Below are positions 21,918-34,132 of a DNA stretch of 64,000 nucleotides, one piece after another. The notes below the pieces were generated by a model. That model did no database searches. It saw only the letters and a list, made by a program, of their open reading frames with translations, and was not told the DNA's origin. This stretch comes from Amanita rubescens. Lineage: Eukaryota > Basidiomycota > Agaricomycetes > Agaricales > Amanitaceae. The position numbers and the translations under genes were made by a program. Numbering within the stretch: the stretch's first letter is position 1; every line of letters starts with the position of its first letter. Location: NCBI GenBank assembly GCA_015039365.1, contig WION01000034.1, positions 248,001-312,000 on the forward strand, read 5' to 3'.

Positions 21918-22578
21918 CCTTCCAATCCTGGTCACAGTGAACAACAACTTGAACACATTGCAACACAACCTAAGAATAAGTTTGTTAAGGAACTCAAAGG
22001 CATATGGAGAAAACTGAAGTGTTAAGTACACCTTACTTAACATTTTCAATATGATAGCATACAGATTGTGATGGGGCACTTATCATTCATACACATTGAT
22101 AGAACAATAGCAGGATCATCGGATGGGAGTCCAGCAATCTCATCTGGGAATACATACCAATTGTGCTCCTCGAGATTGCGGACCTGCGGTGCCTCATAGC
22201 TACGGCGCGAGCGGAAGCAGACGACCTAATCCATGCCTTTCCAAGGCAACACACTCTTGAAAGCTTGAACCATAGCTCAGACAACTAATGGTTGATCACC
22301 ATCTTGGCCACGTCAACGTCAGCGACCAAGGCTGCACGAAATCGATCATCTCTTCCCTATCCAGCGCGTCAGGATGTCCCATGATGGCCGAGTTTCTGGA
22401 TGTAAGATACGTGAAATGGGAGAAGCGATCCAAACAAGTGTCCACACGCGTTATATAGTATTGAGGGCGAAAGGCGCATTGCTCTCACGTCTAACTTAAT
22501 CACTCGCTTCTATCGCATCATCGTCATTGCATCATGAATTATAGCTTTCGAGAGAAAGAATTACATTGCGGGTGTTCC
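21918..22578. other. Intergenic region between the NLR-like and PD-(D/E)XK-like genes
   Basis: Composition changes from CpG-poor to CpG-containing near 22170. No convincing open frame or RNA gene is seen. Confidence 0.4.
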
Positions 22579-24018
22579 TTACGTCCGTTGAATCACTTCG
22601 TCATCCCAACCACTCATGATGAGTGGTGTCTCGTAAAAGATTGGTTCCGGTATCAGCTCTATGCTAAAACCCACATAGATTAATTACAACATGACAACAT
22701 GCAGGAATTCCATACCTTAGTTTGAGGGTATTTATCGCGTTTTGAGCTATTGTGTCGGCATCATCGAAATACGCCGCTTGACGCATTAGTTCTGCTCCAC
22801 GGGACTTACTTAGCGCCTCCTCCGCACGTTGGACTGCCAAATTCCATTTGTCCAAGCTCTTTATTGGTTCTCCCTGTTTGATACCTTGCCTGAACGACCG
22901 GTCACGATAAGCTGTCAAGCTTGATATATATCCAACCACCATTATATCAAAGATGGACTCGCATATCGGCCGCAAGTCACAGATGAATTGTGTAGTCTTC
23001 TCCATCAATGTGAAATCGCTGAGCCGCAGACCTCGTCGAAGATGTTTAGGATCTCCTGGGAAGCATCCCCGGTAAAAGTCGGACGGTCGGGTACTTCCAT
23101 CAAACAAGAAGAATTCGAACGTTATACCGTCACAGAGAATGCCGTAGATAGGGATGCCGCAAAAGTTTGCTTGCGTGTTATCCCAGTCACATGCTACAGG
23201 ATTGCTTGGATCAGATTAGAGTTGTGCGTCAAAATGAAAACTAACCTTCGCATTCGGCTATGACTTGAGCGATCGCATTTAAACGCCCATCTTTGTCTCC
23301 AATTTCAGGCTTGATTTCGATGCAGAGAATTGCGACGGCGCCAAATGCTTTGAAGTAATATTCAATCCTTCCTCTTGTAGTGATGCGGCTTTCGATTACT
23401 GGCTCAGGTTCATTTCTGAGAATGAAACCGAATTGCGCTACGAGGTTATTGAATATCTGCGCACATCTTGAGATTTGTGTCGTAAATGAAATCATAAAGT
23501 ACTTACAGGAGAGAGGAAGCGAGATCTAGTTTCTTCAGTTTGATGATCATGGAATGGGCCATACTGAACGAGCATAACGTCCAAATCTTGCACTATGGAC
23601 TTGAGAAGTGGTGTCGGGATGCGAGAGCGATGGAGTGTGAAAGTTTTGGCGTCAGAAAACCGTTTCCAATAGTCAAGTCCAACGAACGGAGCGATATGTT
23701 TGTATTTGACTTTAGAAAAGCTGACTTGCAAGCCTTCCTCTGAAATAGATATTAAAATTCAACCTCGACCCGAGAATATTGAACGAGGGACTAACCGGAC
23801 AAGATTTGTTCCAATTGGCCAGGATGGAAATTAAACTGCTTCATGATGTGAAGCACTGCAATTTCGGCTGACTGGTGAGTTGTAATAGCTGATGAGAGCC
23901 GCTGTCGAAGGTTATTGCTGGGTTGTAGGAGCTGTTTAATGTCCCCGGCGCGTTTTATTTTACTCGCCATTTGTCCTTCAGCCTTATGTTGACGTTCTGC
24001 CTGAATCCGCATCTTCAC
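22579..24018 (-). CDS. Possible PD-(D/E)XK nuclease-like protein
   Basis: At least five minus-strand exons join in phase. The first ends QFNFHPGQLEQILSG. Then come EEGLQVSFSKVKYKHIAPFV to RSRFLSP, IFNNLVAQFGFILRNEPEPV, and AVAILCIEIKPEIGDKDGRL with LNAIAQVIAECE. Next is CDWDNTQANFCGIPIYGILC with DGITFEFFLFDG, a helical region, and a last exon IELIPEPIFYETPLIMSGWD ending EVIQRT with TAA at 22581-22579. The E-I-K motif after a beta-strand, following an acidic EPEPVIES, fits a PD-(D/E)XK fold. Proteins of this look are frequent in agaricomycetes without known function. The start is uncertain (the first ATG in frame is at about 24012). It could also be a non-catalytic relative. Confidence 0.6.
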
Positions 24019-24927
24019 GGTTGGGGGGCTCTCCCCCTGCGGTACTATTCCTGAACATTTGGTTTCCAGTCAAGGGCATACGCGACCGCACCTCATCCTC
24101 ATTCATAGACTCGCCCCTTTCGAAGCCTTCGTCTACACACTCGCTCCCTCCGTCAGCATTTTGACTTGGCTAGACATCATATTCAATCAAAATTTTCAAA
24201 AATTGCGGAAATACGAACTTGTCTAGAGACGAGATTGCTTGATGCGACATCAACTTCTTCCATTGTCTCAACGCCTGAATCTAATAGTGGGGCTACTCCT
24301 CTTGTCCAATGTCGGCGGATGACTCCAAGCCCGTGTGTTAGCTAAGAGCGAACAGTGATCGGTCACCGGTCACAGTGCACGGGTATCGTCGAGAAAATCC
24401 TGTGTGTCACGCGTCGGGATGCGTAGCGTATTAAGTCTTACGCCCGCCTGCGCGGCAGTACCCGCAATGCCTTTTCCATAATCAGATTTGTCAAGCTGTA
24501 CAGAAAGGAATACATTATGCGGCATGCCAATGAAGCCATAGAAAGAATAATAGTCCAAAGAGAGGGTTTTTTTTTTACGTTTTTCTTCGTTATAAATTTT
24601 TTTTCTACTCATTCTTATTACGAACCATTTTCCTTTTTTGTTTTTGTTTTCTGGTATTGATTGTTTGGAGACGTTGCCGGATGGGATGGTGGAGGAATTC
24701 GATTGGGTTAGGGTTGTTCATCGTGGTACGTCCTAGTACATCTTTCCGTTCGTGTCATTAAACAAACCACTCGGGGCAGGCTAAGAATTGTTTGCAATTG
24801 CTTCATCTTTGGTTGATGAAACGTGAGTTGGAGACGTGCCGCGTGAAAAACAGAGGTTTCTCGGGGGTGCCGAAATTAAAACGGGCGCCCATTACGATCC
24901 TCGTCTTCTTCCGGACTGCGGTGGCCA
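24019..24927. other. Intergenic region
   Basis: It has scattered short frames only. The minus-strand frame 24612-24370 (80 aa) contains FIGMPHNVFLSVQLDKSDYG but no family I recognise. A T-rich tract at 24566-24604 may be a promoter or terminator element for an unseen transcript. Confidence 0.35.
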
Positions 24928-25493
24928 TTGCTCAATCATAACCAGGCTAAACTGGTCCAAAGGAACATTGTCGACAAAGATGATAATCTGACGGCTCCTT
25001 GGCTTGAGTACGATAAACTGCACACCGGAACCGTCGTTCTAATGAGGATCTCGTTGCGTACATATTCTATTCCTCAAAGTTACACACAGAAAAAGGTACT
25101 TATTCCGTTTCCGATGACCTGACGACCATTGATCCCTCTCAGATCTATCAGATTTACGCCGACATAGTCAAAGTAATCATGCATGCGGAGGAACCGATCA
25201 ATCGTCGTTCTATACGTGTCTCGATCAACGACTACACTAGTAACGAAGAATCCAACAGCGACAATGATTGCTTAAGAGCTTTTGCCACTGTCATGCCTGT
25301 CGCTGATGTACAAAATAATGCAGCGGTAAGGACATCTTGTCTAGTTCACCTGCTTTTGCTCACCATTCCTTTCGCAGTCGTCCATGTCCTCTGCCTTTAG
25401 TAGCACGGCACCGGCATCCCCCGTCAAACAGGCCAAGACCTTGGCAAAGAAAGCCGGGAAGAAACGTGATACGGATAACATGAATCTCGTTTG
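24928..25493 (+). CDS. Hypothetical protein, C-terminal exons
   Basis: Three blocks join in phase 0: LNHNQAKLVQRNIVDKDDNL to SIPQSYTQKK (donor gtactt); IYQIYADIVKVIMHAEEPIN to ADVQNNAA (donor gtaagg); and SSMSSAFSSTAPASPVKQAK, then KKAGKKRD, ending DNMNLV with a stop near 25492. The 5' end is not found; there may be upstream exons in 24.66-24.93 kb. The lysine-rich tail could be a nuclear localisation signal. I do not recognise the family. Confidence 0.45.
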
Positions 25494-26590
25494 ACATGGA
25501 CACTCTTCGATTGTTTCTTTTCGCGCTACTGTTTAAAAAAAATGGCGGTGGTCCATAATTCTATGGGCTGCCGTTTAGACTATACTGTGCTGACGTCGTG
25601 AGTTAGTTGTTGCTCTTGGTCCAGAGAACGAGGGGGACATCGCTTGTGGCTGGCGGTGCTATCCACGACTCGACATCCCAAAAAGAATCACCGACGTCGA
25701 CTGGCGTGTCGTTTGAAAATCGTTTGCGGAGTACTGGTACGGTTAATGCAGACTTCAGGCCATTGTAAAACAGTATGCCTGTACGAAACGCATGCTACAT
25801 GATCGACTTCAACATCCTATCAAAGTGTGACAATGAATTCATACAGGGTCTGCATCGCCTTCGCGCCGCAAAGCCTCTTCAAGTCTTCGGCGGATAATTG
25901 GTACGTGGTCGTAAACGACGATGTTGGTTGTAAACATGGCACTTGCTGTTTGAATCGTTCCAATCATTGCGATCTCTCCCCCAGGGCCCAAATACAGTTT
26001 TGCATTGCAAAACATTATACTGATCATGTCTCCCTTCGATATTGTCACAGACGAGTTCACCTCACGTCGTCTCGCGGACCGTTCCTGTTTTTGTGAGGGA
26101 GATATCTGCTGAAACCCAAATTGAAGTGGTGGAATCGTCAATGGAAATGGACGCGTGGATTGCGCCACCACCGAGTGGTTCCAAAGTCCAGTGGACAAAG
26201 CTTATGAGAATGACGGATAGACATGCATTGGCTATATGCGCTTTAGTGGACGAAACGGCGTGACTCGGTTATGGTTCATGGGGCGGGCGGTGCTCGAGGC
26301 ACTGATTCCTAAAGGCCGTGCACCGGATAGTACTACGAGTAAGACCCTAATTCACTCGCGTCGGAGTTGCAGATTATGAGCATTAGTAGACGAAACGGAA
26401 CTCGGATATGGCTCAGCACTAGTGGGCGTGACGTGCAATGTACATGGCGCGGCGGCACGTGCTCGATACATTTCGCTTGACGTGCTACAGTCTACTGGCT
26501 TAGCTAACGGACGTCACAAAGATCACAGGCCGGCACGTGCTCGATGATTTTTGCCTGGCGGAGGCTGCTTCCTAAAACCCTTCACCTTTC
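25494..26590. other. Region with one unrecognised minus-strand frame
   Basis: The frame 26198-25839 (minus, 119 aa) includes GDMISIMFCNAKLYLGPGGE and ends with RRRLEEALRREGDADPV. It has plausible protein texture but no known motif, and its exon limits are unclear. A motif close to GCACGTGCTCGA occurs near 26454 and 26534, with a weaker copy near 26290. Confidence 0.3.
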
Positions 26591-28176
26591 AGGTTGCGGG
26601 GATGTCGAGTCATCTCCGACGGGGTGCCTTACGTCGGCCCCTTCTTCTCAGCCTGTAGTGTTGCCGCCGGCAGCTCAATGCCACGAGCCAGCTTAGCTCA
26701 GCCAATCGGGAGAGCCGAAGCCTATTTTTGGCTAAGGCTTGAAATGCGCTCTATCTTTAGAGCGGTCGTCGCCTCTCGCTCGTGCGCTCTTCAAACCAAC
26801 GTTCCTGCCATCCCGGAGAGTCCCAGAAACTCTACTTGCAGTTGCTTTCCGGGGCCTATCAGTCACCTGTGATCTCGTCAACGCGTGCACTGGTTCCTCT
26901 GCCACCCAAAAAAGTTCGTAAATCCCCTGCTTATTTGTTTCATTATCTAGCTCCAGCTCCATGTCACCCGCTACGAACACCTGCTACTTGTGTTCTCGAG
27001 GCAGAACCAACCCGACCCTCAGGCTTCCCGCAATTCCCCCAACATCACGCCACACACCACTCCCCACGGTCTCCCCAACAACACCCAACCTCCGGAACAT
27101 GCAGGCGATCACGATTGAAGGACCAATTTCCGTATGCACTACTTTTTCATTGTTTGCAATTCAACTCACAACTCCTAGGACGAGTTTATGGGCAGCCACT
27201 CCACTCCAGCTATCACCGCATCTCCCGATCGCGCCCCGCAAACCGTAACGCCACTCCCTGCCGAAGCGATCGACACCACCGTCCTCAACGCCACTGCCAG
27301 GTACCTCAGCTGAACGTGCCCGTGTGCGCTCACCCGGGCCACGTGTTGAGCCTCCCGTAGGCCTCAGGTCCTTCATTCAGGCTTACAACATCCTTTATCC
27401 ACACCCTGCGCCCATCCACCAGGTTCCATCCCCCACCCGCGGATTACTGCCCATCTCGTCGAACTTTTGCCCCGGTTGTGGAACGATTCTGCCTCTCAAT
27501 TACTCCAACTCAATTTCATGTCTCCCCTGCCAGTCACATCATTACTGCCAACCACTCCGCTTCATCAGGCTCGGTCCCTGCCGCCGCGAACGTGTCTCTC
27601 AACACGGCCGCATCTTCCGCGCCTGTCTCCCAATCTTCTTCTTCCCACGGAAAGCCCACCACTGTCGTCCTTCTTCCTCTCCTCGTCGTCACCGGCGCCA
27701 TCGTGATCTGGAATCAAACGACGCCAAAGCAAAGAAAAACTCCCTGCTGCAGACGGATTCCAGATATGGTTCGTAGAGGGAAGTGCAGATCCTCCGCCAC
27801 CCATTGAGCCAGGTCCAGTGGATCGTCCCAAGTCGCATCGTCCCTGAGCAGGTTTGGACAGGAAATTCTCAAAAAGATTGTAATTTGAGCTTTCTGAGGG
27901 ACGGGGGCTTCTGGCGGAAATCGCCCGTTTGTAATGAGATGAAGAGGAATACATGATTTGCGTCTTGTAGCCCACTCGAGTCGATGATATAGACGAGTCC
28001 CAGTTGGCGACCAGTTCGGTGCGAGATGCCAGGAAGTTGACTAAGCGGAGCATAGCTTGTTAAATTGTCTCCGACGCGATCGGTAGAATCAAGTTGCCAG
28101 CCAACTTGAATAACGGTGCTCTACCACTTTAGGTCGACAACGTGTAGGCAGCTGTGGCTTGATATCAACCTTTATC
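26591..28176. other. Duplicated segment upstream of the SDR gene, with a possible small membrane protein
   Basis: The plus frame 27478-27807 is Ser/Ala-rich and contains one hydrophobic stretch (TTVVLLPLLVVTGAIVIW), so it could be a short single-pass membrane protein or a relic. The sequence around 27510-27740 is related to 13510-13720. Both lie upstream of an SDR copy, so the segment was duplicated with the SDR. A block near 27862-28030 also resembles the region before the third SDR copy (30240-30545, 33890-33990). Confidence 0.4.
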
Positions 28177-29667
28177 ATGACTGTCGTAGCCCCAGGATCC
28201 AAGATACTTGTCTCCGGCGCGAATGGTTTCATTGCCGCCTGGTTGGTCCGTATTCTCCTAGAACAAGGGTATTCTGTTCGTGGTACCGTTCGCTCGAAAG
28301 AAAAGGGTGCCTTCCTCGAAGACAAATTCAAGTCATATGGTGATAAGTTTGAGCTTGTTGTTGTTGAAGACATAACCAAGGTTCGGTTAAAGTTTGCGCT
28401 CGCTTCGTGGAAATGATTTGGTCGTAGGAAGGAGCATTTGATGAAGCTGTAAAGGGCGTCGATGCTATTCAGCATACCGCTTCCCCCGTCCACTTCTGGA
28501 ACATTGACGATCCGAAGGGTGAGCAAAGCCAGCCGTTGCCTTTTCGTTGATTTACGCAGTTGGTCAAGAATTGATTGAACCTGCTGTGCGCGGAACCGTT
28601 GGATTACTCAAGAGTGCAACGAATAACGCGTACGCTCCCTGTTCTTAATGATTTGTAGTCGCGATCCCTGATGCGTATGAACATGCTTTTCAGGCCAGAA
28701 GTCAAGCGCATCGTTATCCTATCCTCAATCTCTTGCGTCATGCGGGATGTCGGAAATGAACCCCTCGTTTTGAACGAGAATGATTGGAACACTTCAGCGA
28801 TCGAGGCGTGTGAGAAGCTGGGACGGAATGCTATGCCCGGACAAAAATATCTAGCTTCCAAGGCACTCGCTGAAAAGGGTGAGATCTCAGTCTTCGGGGC
28901 GTGACAAGTTGATGGAGGTCGTGTAGCTGCCTGGGCTTTCTACCACGAGAACAAGAAAAACGTGAACTGGGATCTCGTTGTAATCGTCCCGCCTTATGTA
29001 TGTTTCCGCGTGCCGCTGTTTCAGACCGTGAATTGCTTACTGAAAACGTGTACACAGGTCTTTGGGGCAAGTTACTATCCATTCGTGCTTAAAGCGTTTT
29101 CTGATGCGAGCGTAAAATAGCCTATCCTGTACCCGTGTTCATCTCCTGCGGTGCTCAACTTCTCAATTAAGGCCTGGTACAACACTGTTGCTACTCCCAA
29201 CAGTGCCGGTCAATCCAATGAACAATTGGCCACTACCGGAGGCTCTTATGTCGATGTCAGGGATTTGGTAACTGCATTAATCAAAACGCAGTCTGTGCCA
29301 GAAGCTTCCGGAGAGCGAATTATTGTCAATGCTGGTAAGCATCATAAGCCATGTTTTTCGTACACCCTTGCTCAAGCGCCTGTATGTAGGCGAGTTCCAC
29401 TGGCAAGATTGGAGTAAGTAATATGATGCTTGCTTACCGAAGTGGACTGATGGGTTCTGTTTACAAGTCGACGTAGCAAACTCGCTTTCTCCTCCTGCGG
29501 CTCCTGGTAAGACTCTCCCAGTGGGTAATCCAGGTGCTGGGAGGACGGCAACTCATATGTATACCTATGACACAAGTAAGGAGAAGAGAATCTTAGGATT
29601 GAAATATAAGACAATGCATGAAATTGCCAGGGATATGCTAGTTGACTTCAATAACCGAGGCTGGTGA
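28177..29667 (+). CDS. DFR-like NAD(P)-dependent short-chain dehydrogenase/reductase, copy 1
   Basis: Start ATG 28177. MTVVAPGSKILVSGANGFIA carries the Rossmann glycine motif (GANGFIA). It is followed by GTVRSKEKGAFLED, EGAFDEAVKGVDAIQHTASP, LIEPAVRGTVGLLKSATN, VKRIVILSSISCVMRDVGNE, the catalytic YxxxK in KYLASKALAEK, and NWDLVVIVPP. An intron beginning GCAAGT (GC-AG) follows VFG and leads to PILYPCSSPAVLNFSIKAWY. The last exons are SYVDVRDLVTALIKTQSVPE, GEFHWQDWS and DVANSLSPPAAPGKTL, ending NNRGW with TGA at 29665-29667. The family reduces aldehydes or ketones with NADPH; the substrate is unknown. The key residues are intact. Confidence 0.85.
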
Positions 29668-30554
29668 GTGTTCAAGTAAAATTTCACCTACACCATTCTC
29701 AGCACGCTTCAAGGTGAAACCTTACCCTTACAATAAAATTTGTATTATATACAACATATCTCATGGGCCGTAAATGACTGCTCCGAAAACGTAAAAGGAT
29801 AAGAACTCATATCATATATTTATGTGCTTCGACACACCAACTCGTGCGAGACGCGTACATACGTTCCATCCCGTTTCTGACCATCTATTGTTCCTTCTGT
29901 AGAAAGGCAGATTAGTTCTGACTGTTCCCGCAAATTCAAATTGAATTTGGTATTCTCTCCTACTCGATGTTGGGCCAAAGGTGGGCCGTTGCCCACAGCA
30001 AACAATATGGGCGCGGACATTCCACCGCCCGTACGACAGGTGACGCGGAAACATTAAGCTTCATTCTCGTCGCTGATGTTTGTGGAGACTGAGAGCGCCT
30101 TGTCTGACATGCTGCTCGGTGTCAACGGGGTGATGTTGTCCAGTAAGGTCAAAAGGGTGAAAGGCAGATTTATCCTAACGATTCAACTGATGGTCCTGGA
30201 TATGTGGGGAATCGCACTCTGAACTAATTAGAACTTTCCGATGGAACGAGGGCTTCTGGCGGATATCGCCCGTCAGTGATTCGAGATGAAAAGGGGAATG
30301 TTTCTCACCATCTCTTCCAGACTGGGACGCTAGGGTGCTAAAAAAAGCGGACGCCGGCGAGGGTTCAACACCTCCTTCACTTGCCCCTCATCTTTTCTCT
30401 GATTCCTCTCTCTTTCAAGTTGATCATACTTTCGTGTCTTACCAACGATACACCAGGTTGGATCCGAATCGCCAGAAAAGACCGACTTATAGGCCCACCT
30501 CGATGATATTGACGGGTCCGAGTCGGCGAGAAGTGGTTGACTAAACTCAGCCTC

Positions 30555-33500
30555 TGCCGCAATCCGTTAACGGGCACCATCTCGGAGGAGAGGAGCCGCT
30601 TTCAACTGAGACGCGAGCACCGATGCTGTTCGCTACCTTCGCATGTGCATTCAATATATATGTTCTGACCGGTACAAATTAATAGTTTGCATGAGTGGAA
30701 ATGAAGGGAGAACGATGTCTGTATACAAGAATTCTCCGTACTGATAGCGATTGCCATAACTATCGTCAATTGTTTATGTTGTGCTTGTGTTTTTCCTCAC
30801 AGCCATAGAAGCCGCACGAACGACTTTGGCAGCTTGAGGAGATCGAGGGGCAATAGTGCATTTGAATGGCTTTGGGGAGCTTTTAAGATCCCGGTTAACT
30901 TCAGCATAGCTATCCGAAAATGTATGACCGTGACATACCTTGAGAGTCCGTTGCTAAATGCATCCAGATCAATATCAATCTCCCTTCCGTTTTCATCCTT
31001 TGCTTTCGAAATGTTGAAGACCGATAGCACTGAAGCAATCATGAACCACATCTATTGAACAATATCAGAGAGACTACTAGTATATCTTTGAATGTGCGAG
31101 ACTTACGACATGTCTAGCCATGAACTTTCCGGGACAGAACCTGTTAAGTAGCGAATGACGGATAGTAGAACATGTCCAGGAAAGGTGCACACCTGCGTCC
31201 ATAGCCAAAAGTATATTCAACCGTGTCGTCGACCAGATCGCCGTCCGGATTAAGAAAGCGTTCAGGATAGAACGAGTTGGCTTTCTCATATACTGTTTCA
31301 TCCTGGCTGATTGCCCTGAGAACGTGTTGGAAATGAACCAGATGATCCACAAAAAGCTTGGAAACCTACCACGCGTTCGCCATAACCAGCGTGCCTGAAG
31401 AATAAAGAATACGAGTAGTAATGGTAACTTGGACGTGACGAAATCAGCTTACCATTTGGAATGTAATAGCCTTTGTATACATCATCCTTAACTGTGGCAT
31501 GGGGAACACCAAGAGGTACAACGGGCCTCCAGCGTAAGGTCTCCCTCACTACAGCCTCGACAATAGGCAACGAGGGCTTATCCTCGTACGAGGGTAGTCG
31601 ATCCGTTCCCACAACTCTGTCAATCTCATCCTGAACTCGTTTTTGTACCGAAGGGTAAAGCGCCATGGCCATAAAGAACACCAGTTGTGTGGCTTGAATC
31701 TGTTCAAGGTTAGTTGGCGAGAGTAATAACATATAATACCCATTGCTGCATACCGTTTCTATGCTAGCTGATCTTCGCGTTCAGCAACTTTGCAAGAAAT
31801 GAAATTTGAGGAAAAGCGTACCGAGATAAGCCTGTGCCATCGTATCCCTAAGGCTTTCTTCATCTTCGAATGTCACACCATCATCCTTGAGACGATGGCT
31901 CATCAACCTCGTCAATACGCAATCTTTAGCGGTCCCTGCGAGCTGAGAACAACTTTCAGCTTACTCCAAACACGGGAAGCGAGGTGAGTAAGTACAAATC
32001 TCGATTTGACCCATTCAAATGGCTCAGTCTTGTATGCCATCGTGGCTTTCCTTGCGTTTGCTGCGTATCTCTGTGTAAACGCTCCAGGAAACCAAGGGGG
32101 TATATGCCTGAGGATTGGAATCGCATTGATAATTGTCCCTGACGGGGAACAAAGGACAGTCACTGCGGCCAAAATCCGTTCCGCCGAAGTAATATATTTA
32201 TGATGTACATCTCCGGCGGGAATATCGTACCCAAATGTCGTTGACATGGTAATGGCAACGCTTAGCCTATAAGGTGAAATAAGCAGCTGTCAATCGAAGT
32301 ATATCTAGAAAACGCACCATTTGCATTGTTCTCTGAAATCGTTTGGATTGTCAAGCAGCTGATCGATCATGAGATGGACTTTTTCTGTATGTGTTCCCTC
32401 GTAAAGTGGCATTTGTTCCTTTCTGAGACCTTCGTGAAAGAAATTCCTGTGCCTTCGCCATTCATTGCCGTAAGGAATTAAACCGGTGATATTGTCAACG
32501 CCGAGCCTTGAAAATGCGTGTCAGAATTGGACGTCATTGTCAAAGGCCTCCTCACAGTTCAGTAATTGGGATATAGGGACGGTTGCTGTATATAGCCGAG
32601 CGCTTCTCTAAGAGCTCGTTTATATCTTCCATCTTGTGTAGGACGACGATGTGCTTGCCCAACGCTGACATGTGAACAATGTCGCCTAAAATATGGTATC
32701 GTCCAGATATTCGATAGTCTCTGATACCAAGAGTAAAACATACTATTAAGACGCTTCGACCATTCCAAGTACTTGACCCATGGCAGGTCAATGGGAATAT
32801 CAAGCGCATTACGGATGAATGGTTTTGGCCGCGGTCCAGGAGGGTAAGGAAGACGTGATTTCTTGCGCGGGATGAGTGCAAGAACAGCAGCAAGGCTGAA
32901 AAGAAGACATAGCACTAGAGTTAGCATACCCTGGGGATGGCAGCTTGGAGAGGGAGCCTTGGCAGTGTCGACATCTGGTGATTGTTTTATATTCGTCGCT
33001 ACCCTAGTTTTGACATACTGTAACAGAGTCCAGGGATCTGGACACAGCTGCAAGGGCGACGTAATGCCGGCGGTTGATGATCGATTTCATGATCGATTTC
33101 ATGGTACGAAACAATATGAATTCAACATACTACCTCACGGATTAGCAGTTATATGCGTACCTGGGGATATGTGGAAGACGGAAGGAATAAGAGCTTGAAC
33201 CCGCAGGAATTGGCGTGTCCCAGTGCCTTACACTGTTACTACACAAAACGAACATCAATAGTCATGGGAACATTACCTGCTATAACATGTATTTACGGGA
33301 GTAGCCGTTGGTCGTAGTACTGAATCTTGCCAGAAAATCCTAGTTGAGATGCGCATACTACCCTCTTCAGTCAAGCTCAGCCGGAGTACTGATTGTTGTT
33401 TCAATTGTTCTAGCTCACATGTTCACACATATAAGGCACACATACATGATGACCATCCCCATCTGTCTGTCCAGCGAGCTCATCGGGCCAAGCTGATCCC

Positions 33501-33900
33501 ACGTTTTAAGACGCAGTGTGAAGTGTTCGTCTTGGCATGCTATTAAACAGATGGTCGTAACGGTCATATAGCTCACTGATTAAAACGTTGGTTCGCTCGG
33601 AGGCAGGTTGCTTGTGTGAGCGTTGGCAGGTCCAAATAAGTAATAACGTGAGAATCATCCTCGTCAACCATGCTGGTCTTGGTACGGTTTTGGAGACCTC
33701 AGTAGCTGTCCACTCTTTCTAAAAATAAGATCAAAGCCTGGACCAATGTGCCTAACAGACTCACGGGTGGTACGAATTGAGCACCCTCACGCCCCCGCGA
33801 CCTTGCTCTCCGTTGCAACCTTTCCTGGCGCCCATGCTGGCACATCTCAGCCACTGTTGCAACATAGTATACCTACTCTGACACTTACCAACGATACGCC
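30555..33900. repeat. Inverted-repeat arm 1 (P450 gene with flanks)
   Basis: The reverse complement matches 54570-57870: the P450 gene, its downstream block (for example ccggtcagaacatatatatt) and about 1 kb upstream, including the gggcgccaggaaaggt block. Most positions agree where I compared them. The inner edge abuts a 100-bp SDR-upstream repeat (30448-30545). Confidence 0.8.
30774..32927 (-). CDS. Cytochrome P450 (CYP), copy 1
   Basis: It starts MLTLVLCLLFSLAAVLALIP, an N-terminal membrane anchor, followed by the hinge LPYPPGPRPKPF. Then come a C-helix WRRHR, an I-helix with AYLASIET in place of the usual AGxDTT, EIDRVVGTDRLPSYEDK, ETLR (ExxR), PERFLNPDG, and the heme motif FGYGRR joined across an intron to FCPGKFMAR. 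The C-terminus reads PKPFKCTIAPRSPQAAK and ends in TAA at 30776-30774. There are more than ten exons with short introns. Length and motifs fit an intact class II microsomal P450, similar to those often annotated as O-methylsterigmatocystin oxidoreductase-like. The substrate is unknown. Confidence 0.85.
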
Positions 33901-34132
33901 AGGTTGAATCCGAATCGCCAGAAAAGACCGACTTGTAGGCCCACCTCGATGATATTGACGAGTCCGAGTCGGCGAGAAGTGGTTGACTAAACTTGAGCGC
34001 TCCGGGATCGTAGCTTGTCACGTTGTCGACCATCTGACGCGATCGGCCGAACAGATCAAGATGCCGGCCGACTCCTCGTCGGTTCCACCACTTACCGTGT
34101 AGGTAGCCGTGGCTTGATCATCAACCTTCATC

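Noticed and set aside
26580..27380. Several overlapping plus and minus frames (up to 192 aa)
   Set aside because: Low-complexity Ser/Pro-rich frames open on both strands because of GC-rich composition; no start, intron or domain evidence.
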